Assembly: GCF_001457475.1 (NCBI RefSeq)
Contig: NZ_LN831029.1
Span: forward strand, 4,216,001-4,280,000
DNA: 64,000 nucleotides
Reading direction: 5' to 3'
Origin: Achromobacter xylosoxidans
GTDB taxonomy: Bacteria > Pseudomonadota > Gammaproteobacteria > Burkholderiales > Burkholderiaceae_B
Shown here: piece by piece, positions 18,885-26,393 of the stretch
Layout: each line of letters begins with the position of its first letter
How positions within the stretch are numbered: the stretch's first letter is position 1
The notes under the pieces: generated by a model
Told to the model about the DNA's origin: nothing
The model's input: only the letters and a program-made list of their open reading frames with translations
Databases searched by the model: none
Made by a program: the position numbers and the translations under genes

Positions 18885-18913
18885 TGAGGTACTGCGCCGA
18901 CCGCGGCGTCCTA
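18885..18913 (+). promoter_or_regulatory. Candidate ECF promoter, copy B (receptor 2)
   Basis: GCTGAGGTA has TGAGG at 18885 and GTCCTA follows at 18908, with the ATG at 18946; both distances (23 and 38 bp) equal those of copies A, C and D. A longer open frame from 18913 would start inside the -10 box and is therefore rejected as the start. Confidence 0.7.
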
Positions 18914-18940
18914 TGGCTGGTTTTCATTCAGCCAAGGACG
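18907..18940 (+). repeat. Inverted repeat linking the -10 box and ribosome-binding site, copy B
   Basis: CGTCCT plus TGGCTG (18907-18919, one-base bulge) pairs with CAGCCA plus AGGACG (18929-18940), 12 pairs in all, over a 9-base loop. The position relative to the start codon is the same as in copy A. Confidence 0.65.
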
Positions 18941-18945
18941 CTTGC

Positions 18946-21582
18946 ATGCCCCGCTCTTTCAACGGCCGTTTCCGCCCCTCCGCGTCGATCGCGATCTTCT
19001 GCGCCATGCTGGCCACGACCGCGCCCGCCCTGGCCCAGTCGCCCGACCGCACCTTCGCCTACGACATTCCAGCGCAACCGCTGGGCGACGCCTTGCTGGC
19101 GCTGGGCCGCCAGTCGGGCCTGCAGATTTCGTTTCCGCCGGCCGCCGTGGCCGGCAAGGTCTCGTCCGCCCTGCGGGGCGAAACCTCGGCGCTGGCGGCG
19201 CTGAACCAGTTGCTGGCAGGTTCCGGCCTGGCGCTGCGCGCCGACGGACCGGGCCGCTATATCGTGTTCGTGGACAAGACCAATCCGTTCTCCGTATCGC
19301 GGCTGGAGCCGGTGCGGATCTATGGCGAGCAGATCGGCGAACGCGTCTACAGCCGCGAGGAAATCGCGCAAACGCCATCGTCGAACCGGGATCTGAGCAC
19401 CTTGGTGGCCACGCATCCGGCGGTGCGCACCGACCCGGGCGTGGCCGGTTCGAAGAATCGGGGATCGTTGGACGTCGAGGACATTTCATTCCATGGCGCC
19501 AGCCCTTACCAGAATCTGTTCCAGATCGATGGCATGGACGCCACCAACCGCGTTGATCCGGCTAGCAAGAATCCGAACCTGGTCGTAAACAACGTACCCA
19601 GCAATTCGCAGTCCTACTTCGTCGACACCAGTCTGCTGGAAGCGGTGCAAGTGCATGACAGCTTTGTGCCTGTGGAATACGGTCACTTCACTGGCGGCGT
19701 GGTGGATGCAAAATTGCGCCGCTTCTCCGGGCAGAACCATCTGAAACTGGACTACCGTTGGAACAACTCCAACATGACACAACAGCGCACGGCGCATGGC
19801 GACGAACAGAAGTGGTCACAGGGCCACTTCGACTATTCACCCAGGTGGAAGAAGAGCTTTTACTCGGCACTAGGCGATGTCGCATTCAGCGAAAAGGCCG
19901 GCATGGTATTGGCATTATCTCGTCGCCAATCCGACATCACGCGAGCAGCCATGGGCGTTGACGGCAAGGGCCAACCGGAGTTGCGCGAAGGAACCTACAG
20001 CAACCAGATCGATAATCTCCTGGGAAAATTCAGTGTGCGTCCGTCCTCAGACACCGTCGCCGACCTGACGCTGAAATACAGCGAGTATCACCAGGCTCTG
20101 GCCGACGCCTATTTCCGCGACACAACCTGGGACAATTATCACAGCGGACGCGGCGTCAACGGCAAACTGGAACATCGATTCCAGGGTGGGCGCTTCTCAC
20201 TACAAGCGGGATGGGATCGCGCCACCAGCCACCGGCAGTCCGTTCGTGAAGAGTTCGTATCCTATTTCACTCCGCCGATCAAAAAAGTGCAGTACTCGGT
20301 GGTGGGCTTTGGCAAGGAACAGACGCTGCAGGACACGGAAGTTCTCAAGGGTCGCGTTGACCTGGATCCGCGACGCACCGGCATGTTTACCCATACGGTC
20401 TACGCAGGTTCCGAGCTGGAGCAGACCCACGCCCGATTCAAGCGATTTCAGGACGCGTATGCGTACCGCCGCAGCCAGTTCCCCGATGGCACTGTCCAAG
20501 ATAGCAATAGAACCCACTACCTGCCCGGCACAGCTGAGGTAAAGCATCACACTGCCAGCCTGTATCTGTCGGATCGTATCGAATGGAAACGGCTGGCCCT
20601 GGATGCCGGGCTGCGCTACGACCGCGACAGTTTTCTTGGCAACAACAATCTGGCGCCCCGCACGCGCCTGGATTGGGACATGTTCGGAACGGACAACACC
20701 GTGCTGAGCATGGGATGGTCCCGCTACTACGGCGCACAGATACTGGGCATCGCCATGGAGGCGGAGCGTGCGCGCCTGAAAATAAACGAGACGGACAAGG
20801 ACGGAAACCCGAGGGCGAATGGCCGCAAACCGTACACGGTGGACTACAAAGGGCTGCGCACGCCGTATGACGATGAATGGGCGATATCGCTGCGCCAACG
20901 ATTGGCGGGTTTGGAGGGCGCGCTGAACTATGTGCATCGCGACGGGCGGGACCAGTGGACAAACGTCAACATCGACGCCAATGCTTCCCGCTACAACAGC
21001 GATGGTCGTTCCACGACCGACGGCATCAACCTGACCGTACATACGCTTCATCCGATGGCCCTGGGAAGAACCCGCTGGACCATGCGCGCCACTTGGGGCT
21101 GGCAGCGGCGCCGGGCCAATACCGAGTTGGCCAAGGGCTATAACGACCACGCGGGGGACCCTGATGAACAGGTGCTCTATAACAATGCGCAGATTCGCGC
21201 CTTCGACCTGCCAACCAATTCATTCTTCCAACCGCAAGTCGCCACCTTGACCGTGACCGGCGCGTATCCGGGAGCGGGCCTCACGTGGAGCAACGCATTC
21301 AACTGGCGCGGTGCCCGCGACGCGATTTTCTATGCAGGCAAAGGACCGGCTCCGGACTTTCTCAACAGCTACACATCGGAAAGGTTGCCATCCTACTGGA
21401 CCTGGGACACCAAGTTGAAATGGCAGCCCACCTTCGCGCGCAACCTGGAACTGACGATCGAAGTTCTGAACTTGCTCAATCGCATGCCAGCAGTCACGGG
21501 CAATAGACCCAGACTCACGGCGGACCATCGTACCTATCAATCTGGGCGCGAACTCTGGGTGCAAGTCGGATACCGCTATTGA
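18946..21582 (+). CDS. STN-domain TonB-dependent outer-membrane receptor 2
   Basis: From the ATG at 18946 (AAGGACG five bases upstream) the protein has 878 residues: signal peptide (to about residue 31, ALAQ), STN domain (YDIPAQPLGDALLALGRQSG), TonB-box-like EPVRIYG, plug (ISFHGASPYQNLFQIDGMD), and a barrel ending VQVGYRY. It is co-linear with receptor 1. Beyond the first 500 or so bases its codons become noticeably richer in A and T (many AAT, GTA, AAA, ATA), unlike receptors 1 and 3, suggesting a different history for the barrel. The SLT-like gene follows 183 bases later without a promoter module of its own. Confidence 0.9.
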   Translation: MPRSFNGRFRPSASIAIFCAMLATTAPALAQSPDRTFAYDIPAQPLGDALLALGRQSGLQISFPPAAVAGKVSSALRGETSALAALNQLLAGSGLALRADGPGRYIVFVDKTNPFSVSRLEPVRIYGEQIGERVYSREEIAQTPSSNRDLSTLVATHPAVRTDPGVAGSKNRGSLDVEDISFHGASPYQNLFQIDGMDATNRVDPASKNPNLVVNNVPSNSQSYFVDTSLLEAVQVHDSFVPVEYGHFTGGVVDAKLRRFSGQNHLKLDYRWNNSNMTQQRTAHGDEQKWSQGHFDYSPRWKKSFYSALGDVAFSEKAGMVLALSRRQSDITRAAMGVDGKGQPELREGTYSNQIDNLLGKFSVRPSSDTVADLTLKYSEYHQALADAYFRDTTWDNYHSGRGVNGKLEHRFQGGRFSLQAGWDRATSHRQSVREEFVSYFTPPIKKVQYSVVGFGKEQTLQDTEVLKGRVDLDPRRTGMFTHTVYAGSELEQTHARFKRFQDAYAYRRSQFPDGTVQDSNRTHYLPGTAEVKHHTASLYLSDRIEWKRLALDAGLRYDRDSFLGNNNLAPRTRLDWDMFGTDNTVLSMGWSRYYGAQILGIAMEAERARLKINETDKDGNPRANGRKPYTVDYKGLRTPYDDEWAISLRQRLAGLEGALNYVHRDGRDQWTNVNIDANASRYNSDGRSTTDGINLTVHTLHPMALGRTRWTMRATWGWQRRRANTELAKGYNDHAGDPDEQVLYNNAQIRAFDLPTNSFFQPQVATLTVTGAYPGAGLTWSNAFNWRGARDAIFYAGKGPAPDFLNSYTSERLPSYWTWDTKLKWQPTFARNLELTIEVLNLLNRMPAVTGNRPRLTADHRTYQSGRELWVQVGYRY

Positions 21583-21765
21583 TCCAGGCTGGTCATTCAT
21601 CCTATGCGCCGGGCGAATCTTGCACTCGGGGGAATCAGACCGCATGCCGTAGCGTACTGATCCCTCGGCCCCTACCATCACATACGGTCGCTCTCACATG
21701 GAACGCGCCGCGCGCTCCTGCCGGAATGACCGCATCGCGTCGCGATGCCCCGCGGGAGCATGCAA

Positions 21766-22428
21766 GTGGAACTCAACGAATCTCAAGCCGACACCAAGGC
21801 CGCTATCGTGGAATATGGCCGACAACACGGGTTTTCCGACGACCTGATACAGATAGCGTCGGACATCGCTTATCTTGAATCGTCGTTTGGCTCATCGTTG
21901 GCGAATCCCAACTCAACCGCTTCGGGCCTATTCCAGTACACGGACGGCACCTGGGACGCATTTCACAGCGCCCTGGGGGGCAAGGCTGATCCAATGAACC
22001 AGATCGCAGCTTTGTACAACGATCTCGAAACCTACTCATCCTGGTTCAACGACCCAGCCACCAACGGCAATATCCCGGATGGCTTGTCCCTGGGAGAGTA
22101 CGCCTACGTGAAGCACCACGACGGGCGTTCCACCACCGACTTCATTGGCGCCCCCGGTCTGAAAGTTTATCGGGATCACCTCAAAGCCCTTCCTCCAGAG
22201 ATAAGGCTGGCGAATCCCGGACCATACCCCGGCGCATTGGCGGTAGATGCCGATACATACATCGACGACGGCTACGCCAAGGACCAGTACGACAGAGTGG
22301 GGTGCATCAAGAGCGGAGATGACGGTATCGTGTATATCGACTACAACCTCGAACCCTTCCTCACGGATGACGAGCGGCAGGGAATAGTCGACAGCGATCC
22401 GACAAACTCTTTCTATATCTACCGATGA
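21766..22428 (+). CDS. Leaderless lysozyme-fold (SLT-like) protein 1
   Basis: I place the start at GTG 21766 because it aligns exactly with the ATG of the paralogue at 25543 (same GAGCAT-N4 spacing) and gives the same length, 220 residues; an ATG at 21745 is less well supported. Residues 25-75 resemble the transglycosylase SLT domain: catalytic-type Glu E38 in IAYLESSFG, then ASGLFQYTDGTW. A conserved second half follows (WFNDPATNGNIPDG, GCIKSGDDGIVYIDY). There is no signal peptide or membrane helix, so its route to peptidoglycan is unclear. It might be a cytoplasmic, released or differently exported protein. It is lower in GC than its neighbours. Confidence 0.75.
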   Translation: MELNESQADTKAAIVEYGRQHGFSDDLIQIASDIAYLESSFGSSLANPNSTASGLFQYTDGTWDAFHSALGGKADPMNQIAALYNDLETYSSWFNDPATNGNIPDGLSLGEYAYVKHHDGRSTTDFIGAPGLKVYRDHLKALPPEIRLANPGPYPGALAVDADTYIDDGYAKDQYDRVGCIKSGDDGIVYIDYNLEPFLTDDERQGIVDSDPTNSFYIYR

Positions 22429-22642
22429 TGCCTGGCGGCAATTGGATATATACGCGCGATACACGATAGAAACGCAATAGAAATCCTGCCTCGCGCCATG
22501 CATGGTCGGCGCAAACCGTTGCATCACCTACTGCACCCGCCCGAGGCGGCCATGTCTCACATAGGAATCCCGTGCGCCAGCCTCTGCCGGGACCTGTGCC
22601 GGCTCGCAGGTGTCGATGTCAACAACTGACTCGATACAGTCA

Positions 22643-22688
22643 ACAAGAATCCACTCGCGAACTCTGGTTGCAAGTCGGCTACCGCTTC
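22643..22688 (+). pseudogene. Remnant of a deleted TonB-receptor 3' end
   Basis: The stretch around CGCGAACTCTGGTTGCAAGT encodes, in one frame, R-E-L-W-L-Q-V-G-Y-R-F, the same C-terminal peptide as receptors 1 and 3, but the stop codon is replaced by CAA and nothing receptor-like precedes it. It is a 3' scar, presumably left by deletion or recombination among tandem paralogues. Confidence 0.8.
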
Positions 22689-22732
22689 CAACGGAATCGG
22701 ACGATATGACCGACCGTTCGTTGCTTCACAGC

Positions 22733-22761
22733 TGAGGTCCTGGCTGGCTTGCTGCGTCCCA
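22733..22761 (+). promoter_or_regulatory. Candidate ECF promoter, copy C (receptor 3)
   Basis: GCTGAGGT has TGAGG at 22733, GTCCCA lies 23 bp on at 22756, and the ATG follows 38 bp later at 22794. This copy differs from the others only by C for T in the -10-like box. Confidence 0.68.
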
Positions 22762-22788
22762 CTGCCGACATCCACGGAGCCAGGGACG
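22755..22788 (+). repeat. Inverted repeat linking the -10 box and ribosome-binding site, copy C
   Basis: CGTCCC (22755-22760) and GGGACG (22783-22788) form a 6-bp inverted repeat at the same position as the longer ones in copies A and B. The C-for-T change in the -10 box is matched by a compensating G in the right arm. Confidence 0.6.
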
Positions 22789-22793
22789 CCCTC

Positions 22794-25415
22794 ATGCCAC
22801 GCCATTTCCACCCCACACGCACATCGACGCTTCTTTTCTGCACCTTGCTGGGTCTGGCCATTCCCGCGGCCGCCCAGCCGCTGACCGACACCCTGCGCCT
22901 GTGCATCCCCTCCCTGCCGCTGGGCGACGCGCTGGTCGAACTGGGCCGCCAATCCGGGCTGGAGATCTCGTTCCCGCCCGACGCGGTGGCGAACAAGATG
23001 TCGCCGGTCGTGCGGGGCCGGTTTCCGGCCCGACTGGCGCTTGACCAGATGCTGGAAGGCTCGGGCCTGGCGCTGCGCGCGGACGGCGAAAACCGCTACA
23101 TCATCTACGTCGACAAGCCGGACCCGGCCAGCACCTCGCGGCTGGAACCCGTGCGCGTCTATGGCGATCAGGTCGGCGAGCGCCTCTACGACCAGGAAGA
23201 GATCGCCGCCACGCCATCGTCCAACCGCGACCTGAGCACGCTGGTGGCCAACCACCCGGCGGTACGCACCAACCCGGGCGCGGCCGGCTCGCGGAATCGC
23301 GGCTCGCTCGATGTCGAGGACATTTCGTTCCACGGCGCCAGTCCCTACCAGAACCTGTTCCAGATCGATGGCATCGACGCCACCAATCGCGTCGACCCGG
23401 CCAACAAGCAGCTGGCCCAGGTGGGGGGCAACGTGCCCAGCAATCCGCAGTCGTACTTCATCGACACCAGTCTGCTGCAAGCCGTGCAAGTGCGCGACAG
23501 TTTCATCCCGGTCGAGTACGGGCGTTTCAACGGCGGCGTCGTCGATGCGCGGCTGCGCCGCTTTTCCGGCGAGAACCACCTGAAGTTCGATTACCGCTGG
23601 AATACGTCGAACATGACCCAACAGCGCGTCTCGCCCGGCCAGGAGAACAAATGGGCCCAGGGAGAACCCGGCTTCACGCCGCGATGGAAAAAACGCTTCT
23701 ATTCGGCCGTGGCCGACATCGCCGTCAACGCCAAGGCCGGCCTGGTGTTGGCCATGTCGCACCGGCAGTCCAGGATCGAACGCTGGATCATGAGCGTGGA
23801 CGACAAGGGCAAGCCCCTGCGCACGCCCAACATCTATAGCGATCGCGTCGACAATTTCCTGGGAAAATTCAGCGTGCATGCCAGCGCCGACACGGTGGCC
23901 GACGTGACGCTGAAATACAGCGACCGCAGCGAAACGCTCGCCAGCAACCTGTTCCGCGACACGCATTGGGACAACAACCATGGCGCCTATGGCGTCAGCG
24001 GCAACCTGGAACACCGCCTGGGCGCGGGACGCCTGATGCTGCAAGCCGGCTGGGACCATGCCATGAGCAACCGCCGCTCCATGAGCCGCGAGTGGGTGAC
24101 GACGCGCCCGTATGGGTTGCCGTCGTATTTCAAGGGCGGCTTCGGCCGCGAACAGAAGCAGCAGGACACCCTGGTGCTCAAGAGCCGTATCGATCTCGAT
24201 CCGCTGCGCACCGAAGCGTTCACGCACAACGTGTACGCGGGGATCGACGTGCAACAGATCGACGCGGCCTTCAAGCGTCCGCAACTATCCACGGCCTACA
24301 CGCGCACCTACCGCAGCGCGGACACCTACGTCGATACCAACCTGTCGCTGTGGCGGCCGGGCAATGTGCGCGCGCGCTCCCGCGCGGCCGCCCTGTACCT
24401 TTCCGACCGCATCGAATGGCGGCGCCTGGCGCTGGATGCCGGGCTGCGTTATGACCACGAGAGCCTGTTCCGTGGCAACAACGTGGCGCCGCGCACGCGC
24501 CTGGACTGGGACGTGTTCGGGTCGGGCAACACCTTGCTGAGCGGCGGCTGGTTGCGCTACTACGGCGGCCCCGTCCTGGAAACCGCGCTCGAAGCCAGGC
24601 GCCTGCGGTTGTTGAAACGCGTGACGAACTTCGAGGGCAAGCCGGTACCCGCGGACGAGCAGGATTTCTCGGTCGACTACAGCGGCCTGCGCATGCCGTA
24701 TGACGACGAATGGGCGCTGGCGCTGCGCCAGCGCGTGGCGGGATTGGAGGGCTCGCTGAGCTATGTGCGCCGCAACGGCCGGCAGCAGTGGATCAAGACC
24801 GGCAAGATCAATACGGGCTTCAAATACCGCAACGGCGGCGGCTCCACCACCGACGCCGTCAGCCTGACATTGCACACGCTGGAACCCTGGCATGCCGGCC
24901 CCACCCGCTGGACCATGCAAGCTTCGTGGAGCTGGCAGAAGCGCAAGACCAACACCGATCTGGTCACGGGCTATGGCGGCGACGCCCGCGGCCCCGACGA
25001 ACGGGTGATCTACAACGGCTCGGAGATCCGTGTCATCGACCTGCCGCCCAGGAGTTTCTACCAGCCCCAGGTGGCCACCCTCGCGCTCACCGGCACCTAC
25101 CCCAAGGCCGGGCTGGCCTGGAGCAACATGCTGAACTGGCGCGGCAAGCGCGACGGCGTCATGTATGTCGGCAAAGGTCCCGCGCCGTACCTGCTGGACA
25201 GCTACAAGTCGGGCGGCCTGCCGTCCTATTGGACCTGGGACACGCAGCTCACCTGGCAGCCGACCTTCCTGCCGCGCCTGGAACTGACGGTGGAAATCCT
25301 GAACCTGCTCAACCGCATGCCCGCGATTGTCGCAAGCAATCCCAACCTGGCGGCCGACAACAGCACCTATCAATCCGGACGCGAACTCTGGCTGCAGGTC
25401 GGCTATCGCTTCTGA
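22794..25415 (+). CDS. STN-domain TonB-dependent outer-membrane receptor 3
   Basis: The 873-residue protein starts at ATG 22794 (MPRHFHPTRTS), preceded by GGGACG. It has a signal peptide (about residues 1-27, AIPAAAQ), an STN domain (CIPSLPLGDALVELGRQSG), TonB-box-like EPVRVYG, a plug with ISFHGASPYQNLFQIDGID and a barrel ending LQVGYRF. Like receptors 1 and 2 it should combine import with signalling to the FecR-like protein. Its codon use is GC-rich like receptor 1. The longer frame from 22749 starts within the promoter leader and was rejected. A second SLT-like gene follows 127 bases downstream. Confidence 0.9.
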   Translation: MPRHFHPTRTSTLLFCTLLGLAIPAAAQPLTDTLRLCIPSLPLGDALVELGRQSGLEISFPPDAVANKMSPVVRGRFPARLALDQMLEGSGLALRADGENRYIIYVDKPDPASTSRLEPVRVYGDQVGERLYDQEEIAATPSSNRDLSTLVANHPAVRTNPGAAGSRNRGSLDVEDISFHGASPYQNLFQIDGIDATNRVDPANKQLAQVGGNVPSNPQSYFIDTSLLQAVQVRDSFIPVEYGRFNGGVVDARLRRFSGENHLKFDYRWNTSNMTQQRVSPGQENKWAQGEPGFTPRWKKRFYSAVADIAVNAKAGLVLAMSHRQSRIERWIMSVDDKGKPLRTPNIYSDRVDNFLGKFSVHASADTVADVTLKYSDRSETLASNLFRDTHWDNNHGAYGVSGNLEHRLGAGRLMLQAGWDHAMSNRRSMSREWVTTRPYGLPSYFKGGFGREQKQQDTLVLKSRIDLDPLRTEAFTHNVYAGIDVQQIDAAFKRPQLSTAYTRTYRSADTYVDTNLSLWRPGNVRARSRAAALYLSDRIEWRRLALDAGLRYDHESLFRGNNVAPRTRLDWDVFGSGNTLLSGGWLRYYGGPVLETALEARRLRLLKRVTNFEGKPVPADEQDFSVDYSGLRMPYDDEWALALRQRVAGLEGSLSYVRRNGRQQWIKTGKINTGFKYRNGGGSTTDAVSLTLHTLEPWHAGPTRWTMQASWSWQKRKTNTDLVTGYGGDARGPDERVIYNGSEIRVIDLPPRSFYQPQVATLALTGTYPKAGLAWSNMLNWRGKRDGVMYVGKGPAPYLLDSYKSGGLPSYWTWDTQLTWQPTFLPRLELTVEILNLLNRMPAIVASNPNLAADNSTYQSGRELWLQVGYRF

Positions 25416-25468
25416 CCGACAAATCAGACCATGCGCCATGGAGCGTCACAGCCTTCATCCCTAACATG

Positions 25469-25493
25469 CGCCGTGGCCATACCGGCCACGGCG
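25469..25493 (+). terminator. Strong hairpin between receptor 3 and SLT-like gene 2
   Basis: CGCCGTGGCC and GGCCACGGCG make a perfect 10-bp stem with an ATACC loop. No T run follows, so it may attenuate, process or protect the transcript rather than end it; no separate promoter for the next gene was found. Confidence 0.45.
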
Positions 25494-25542
25494 CGGGTTC
25501 TCCACGGGGACGCCAGCCGCGCCGTCACGCAGGAGCATTTGC

Positions 25543-26205
25543 ATGGCATTGAGCCGATCCCAGACCGAAATCAAAGCCGCCATCGTGGACCATGGCCGAC
25601 AGCGCGGCTTCAGCCCCCCGACCATCCAGATCGCGGCGGACATAGCCTATATCGAATCGGCGTTCGGCGCCTCGCCGCGCTCCGCCGACGCCGGCTCGAG
25701 CGCATCGGGCCTGTTCCAGTACACGGACGAGGCCTGGTACGCGCACCATCAAGCCGCCGGCGAAAAGGACGCCCCCGGCAACCAGATCGCCGCCTTCTAC
25801 ACCGACCTGGCGACCTACGTGGCCTGGTACCACAGTCCCGCCACCAATCGCCATATCCCCGACGACATGCCGCTGGGGGAATTCGTTTTCGTCATGCACC
25901 ACGGCGGGCGGGGCGGGCCGGTCCTGTTCAAGGACACCGCGCGCGATCTCTACCGCAAGCATGTCACCGACGACACCCGGTTGCTGACCGCCGCCCATCC
26001 CTCCCCCTGCCCCGGCGCGCTCGTGCTCGACGCCGAGGCCTACACCGGCTATCCGGTGGCGGGTGACAGCGCGGGATGCATCAAGATGGGCCCGGATGGC
26101 ATGGCGTATATCGACTACATCCTGGAACCCCTGCTGTCGCGAGCGGAACGGCGCGGAATCGTCGAACGGGATCCCGACGGAGCGTTCCGCCTTCTTGGCG
26201 AATGA
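25543..26205 (+). CDS. Leaderless lysozyme-fold (SLT-like) protein 2
   Basis: This 220-residue paralogue of the protein at 21766 starts with an AGGAG site seven bases before the ATG. Glu E38 (IAYIESAFG) and SASGLFQYTD occupy the positions of the SLT catalytic glutamate and GLFQ-type motif. The second half keeps WYHSPATNRHIPDD, HHGGRGG and GCIKMGPDGMAYIDYILEP. No signal peptide or membrane segment is present. Its recurrence directly after a second receptor suggests a functional pairing. Whether it cleaves peptidoglycan, modifies cell wall for receptor assembly, or is a lysozyme-like toxin cannot be decided from sequence. Confidence 0.78.
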   Translation: MALSRSQTEIKAAIVDHGRQRGFSPPTIQIAADIAYIESAFGASPRSADAGSSASGLFQYTDEAWYAHHQAAGEKDAPGNQIAAFYTDLATYVAWYHSPATNRHIPDDMPLGEFVFVMHHGGRGGPVLFKDTARDLYRKHVTDDTRLLTAAHPSPCPGALVLDAEAYTGYPVAGDSAGCIKMGPDGMAYIDYILEPLLSRAERRGIVERDPDGAFRLLGE

Positions 26206-26303
26206 GGGACCGCAAAGCAGGACCGGCCACGACGCGGCGCCAATCAAAAGGCGCCTGGCACGGGTCATCGATCGAATCTCACGCATCAATCAAAAAATCG
26301 AAA

Positions 26304-26323
26304 TCCATATAGATTATTCATCG
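26304..26323 (+). promoter_or_regulatory. AT-rich element shared with the receptor 1 promoter
   Basis: This is the counterpart of 16021-16040 (ATTATTCATCGATT here), at the same 19-bp offset from TGAGG. The extended match shows that the peroxidase promoter region shares ancestry with that of receptor 1. Confidence 0.4.
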
Positions 26324-26332
26324 ATTGCGTGC

Positions 26333-26361
26333 TGAGGTATTGCAGATGTCGCAGCGTCCTA
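26333..26361 (+). promoter_or_regulatory. Candidate ECF promoter, copy D (di-heme peroxidase)
   Basis: TGAGG at 26333 and GTCCTA at 26356 keep the 23-bp distance, and the ATGCC start follows 38 bp on at 26394, as in the three receptor genes. The gene it serves is unrelated to the receptors. The right arm of the inverted repeat is weaker here (GGAACG). Confidence 0.7.
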
Positions 26362-26393
26362 CGCCTGACACCAACGCGACACGGAACGTATCG

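Larger units (their letters stand above)
22429..22793. other. Gene-free spacer with a receptor 3'-end remnant and promoter
   Basis: About 210 bases after the SLT-like gene show no credible reading frame or hairpin. From 22643 a fragment matches the 3' end of the receptor genes, and from 22733 the third ECF promoter module begins. The spacer appears to be what remains of a deleted receptor copy. Confidence 0.6.

Noticed and set aside
16021..18927. Very long open frame on the minus strand opposite receptor 1 (968 codons)
   Set aside because: It mirrors the receptor codons in GC-rich DNA, has no family-like sequence, and the plus-strand receptor is unmistakable.
22429..22640. A regulatory RNA or further gene in the spacer after SLT-like gene 1
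   Set aside because: No stable hairpin, promoter or reading frame with a start signal could be found.
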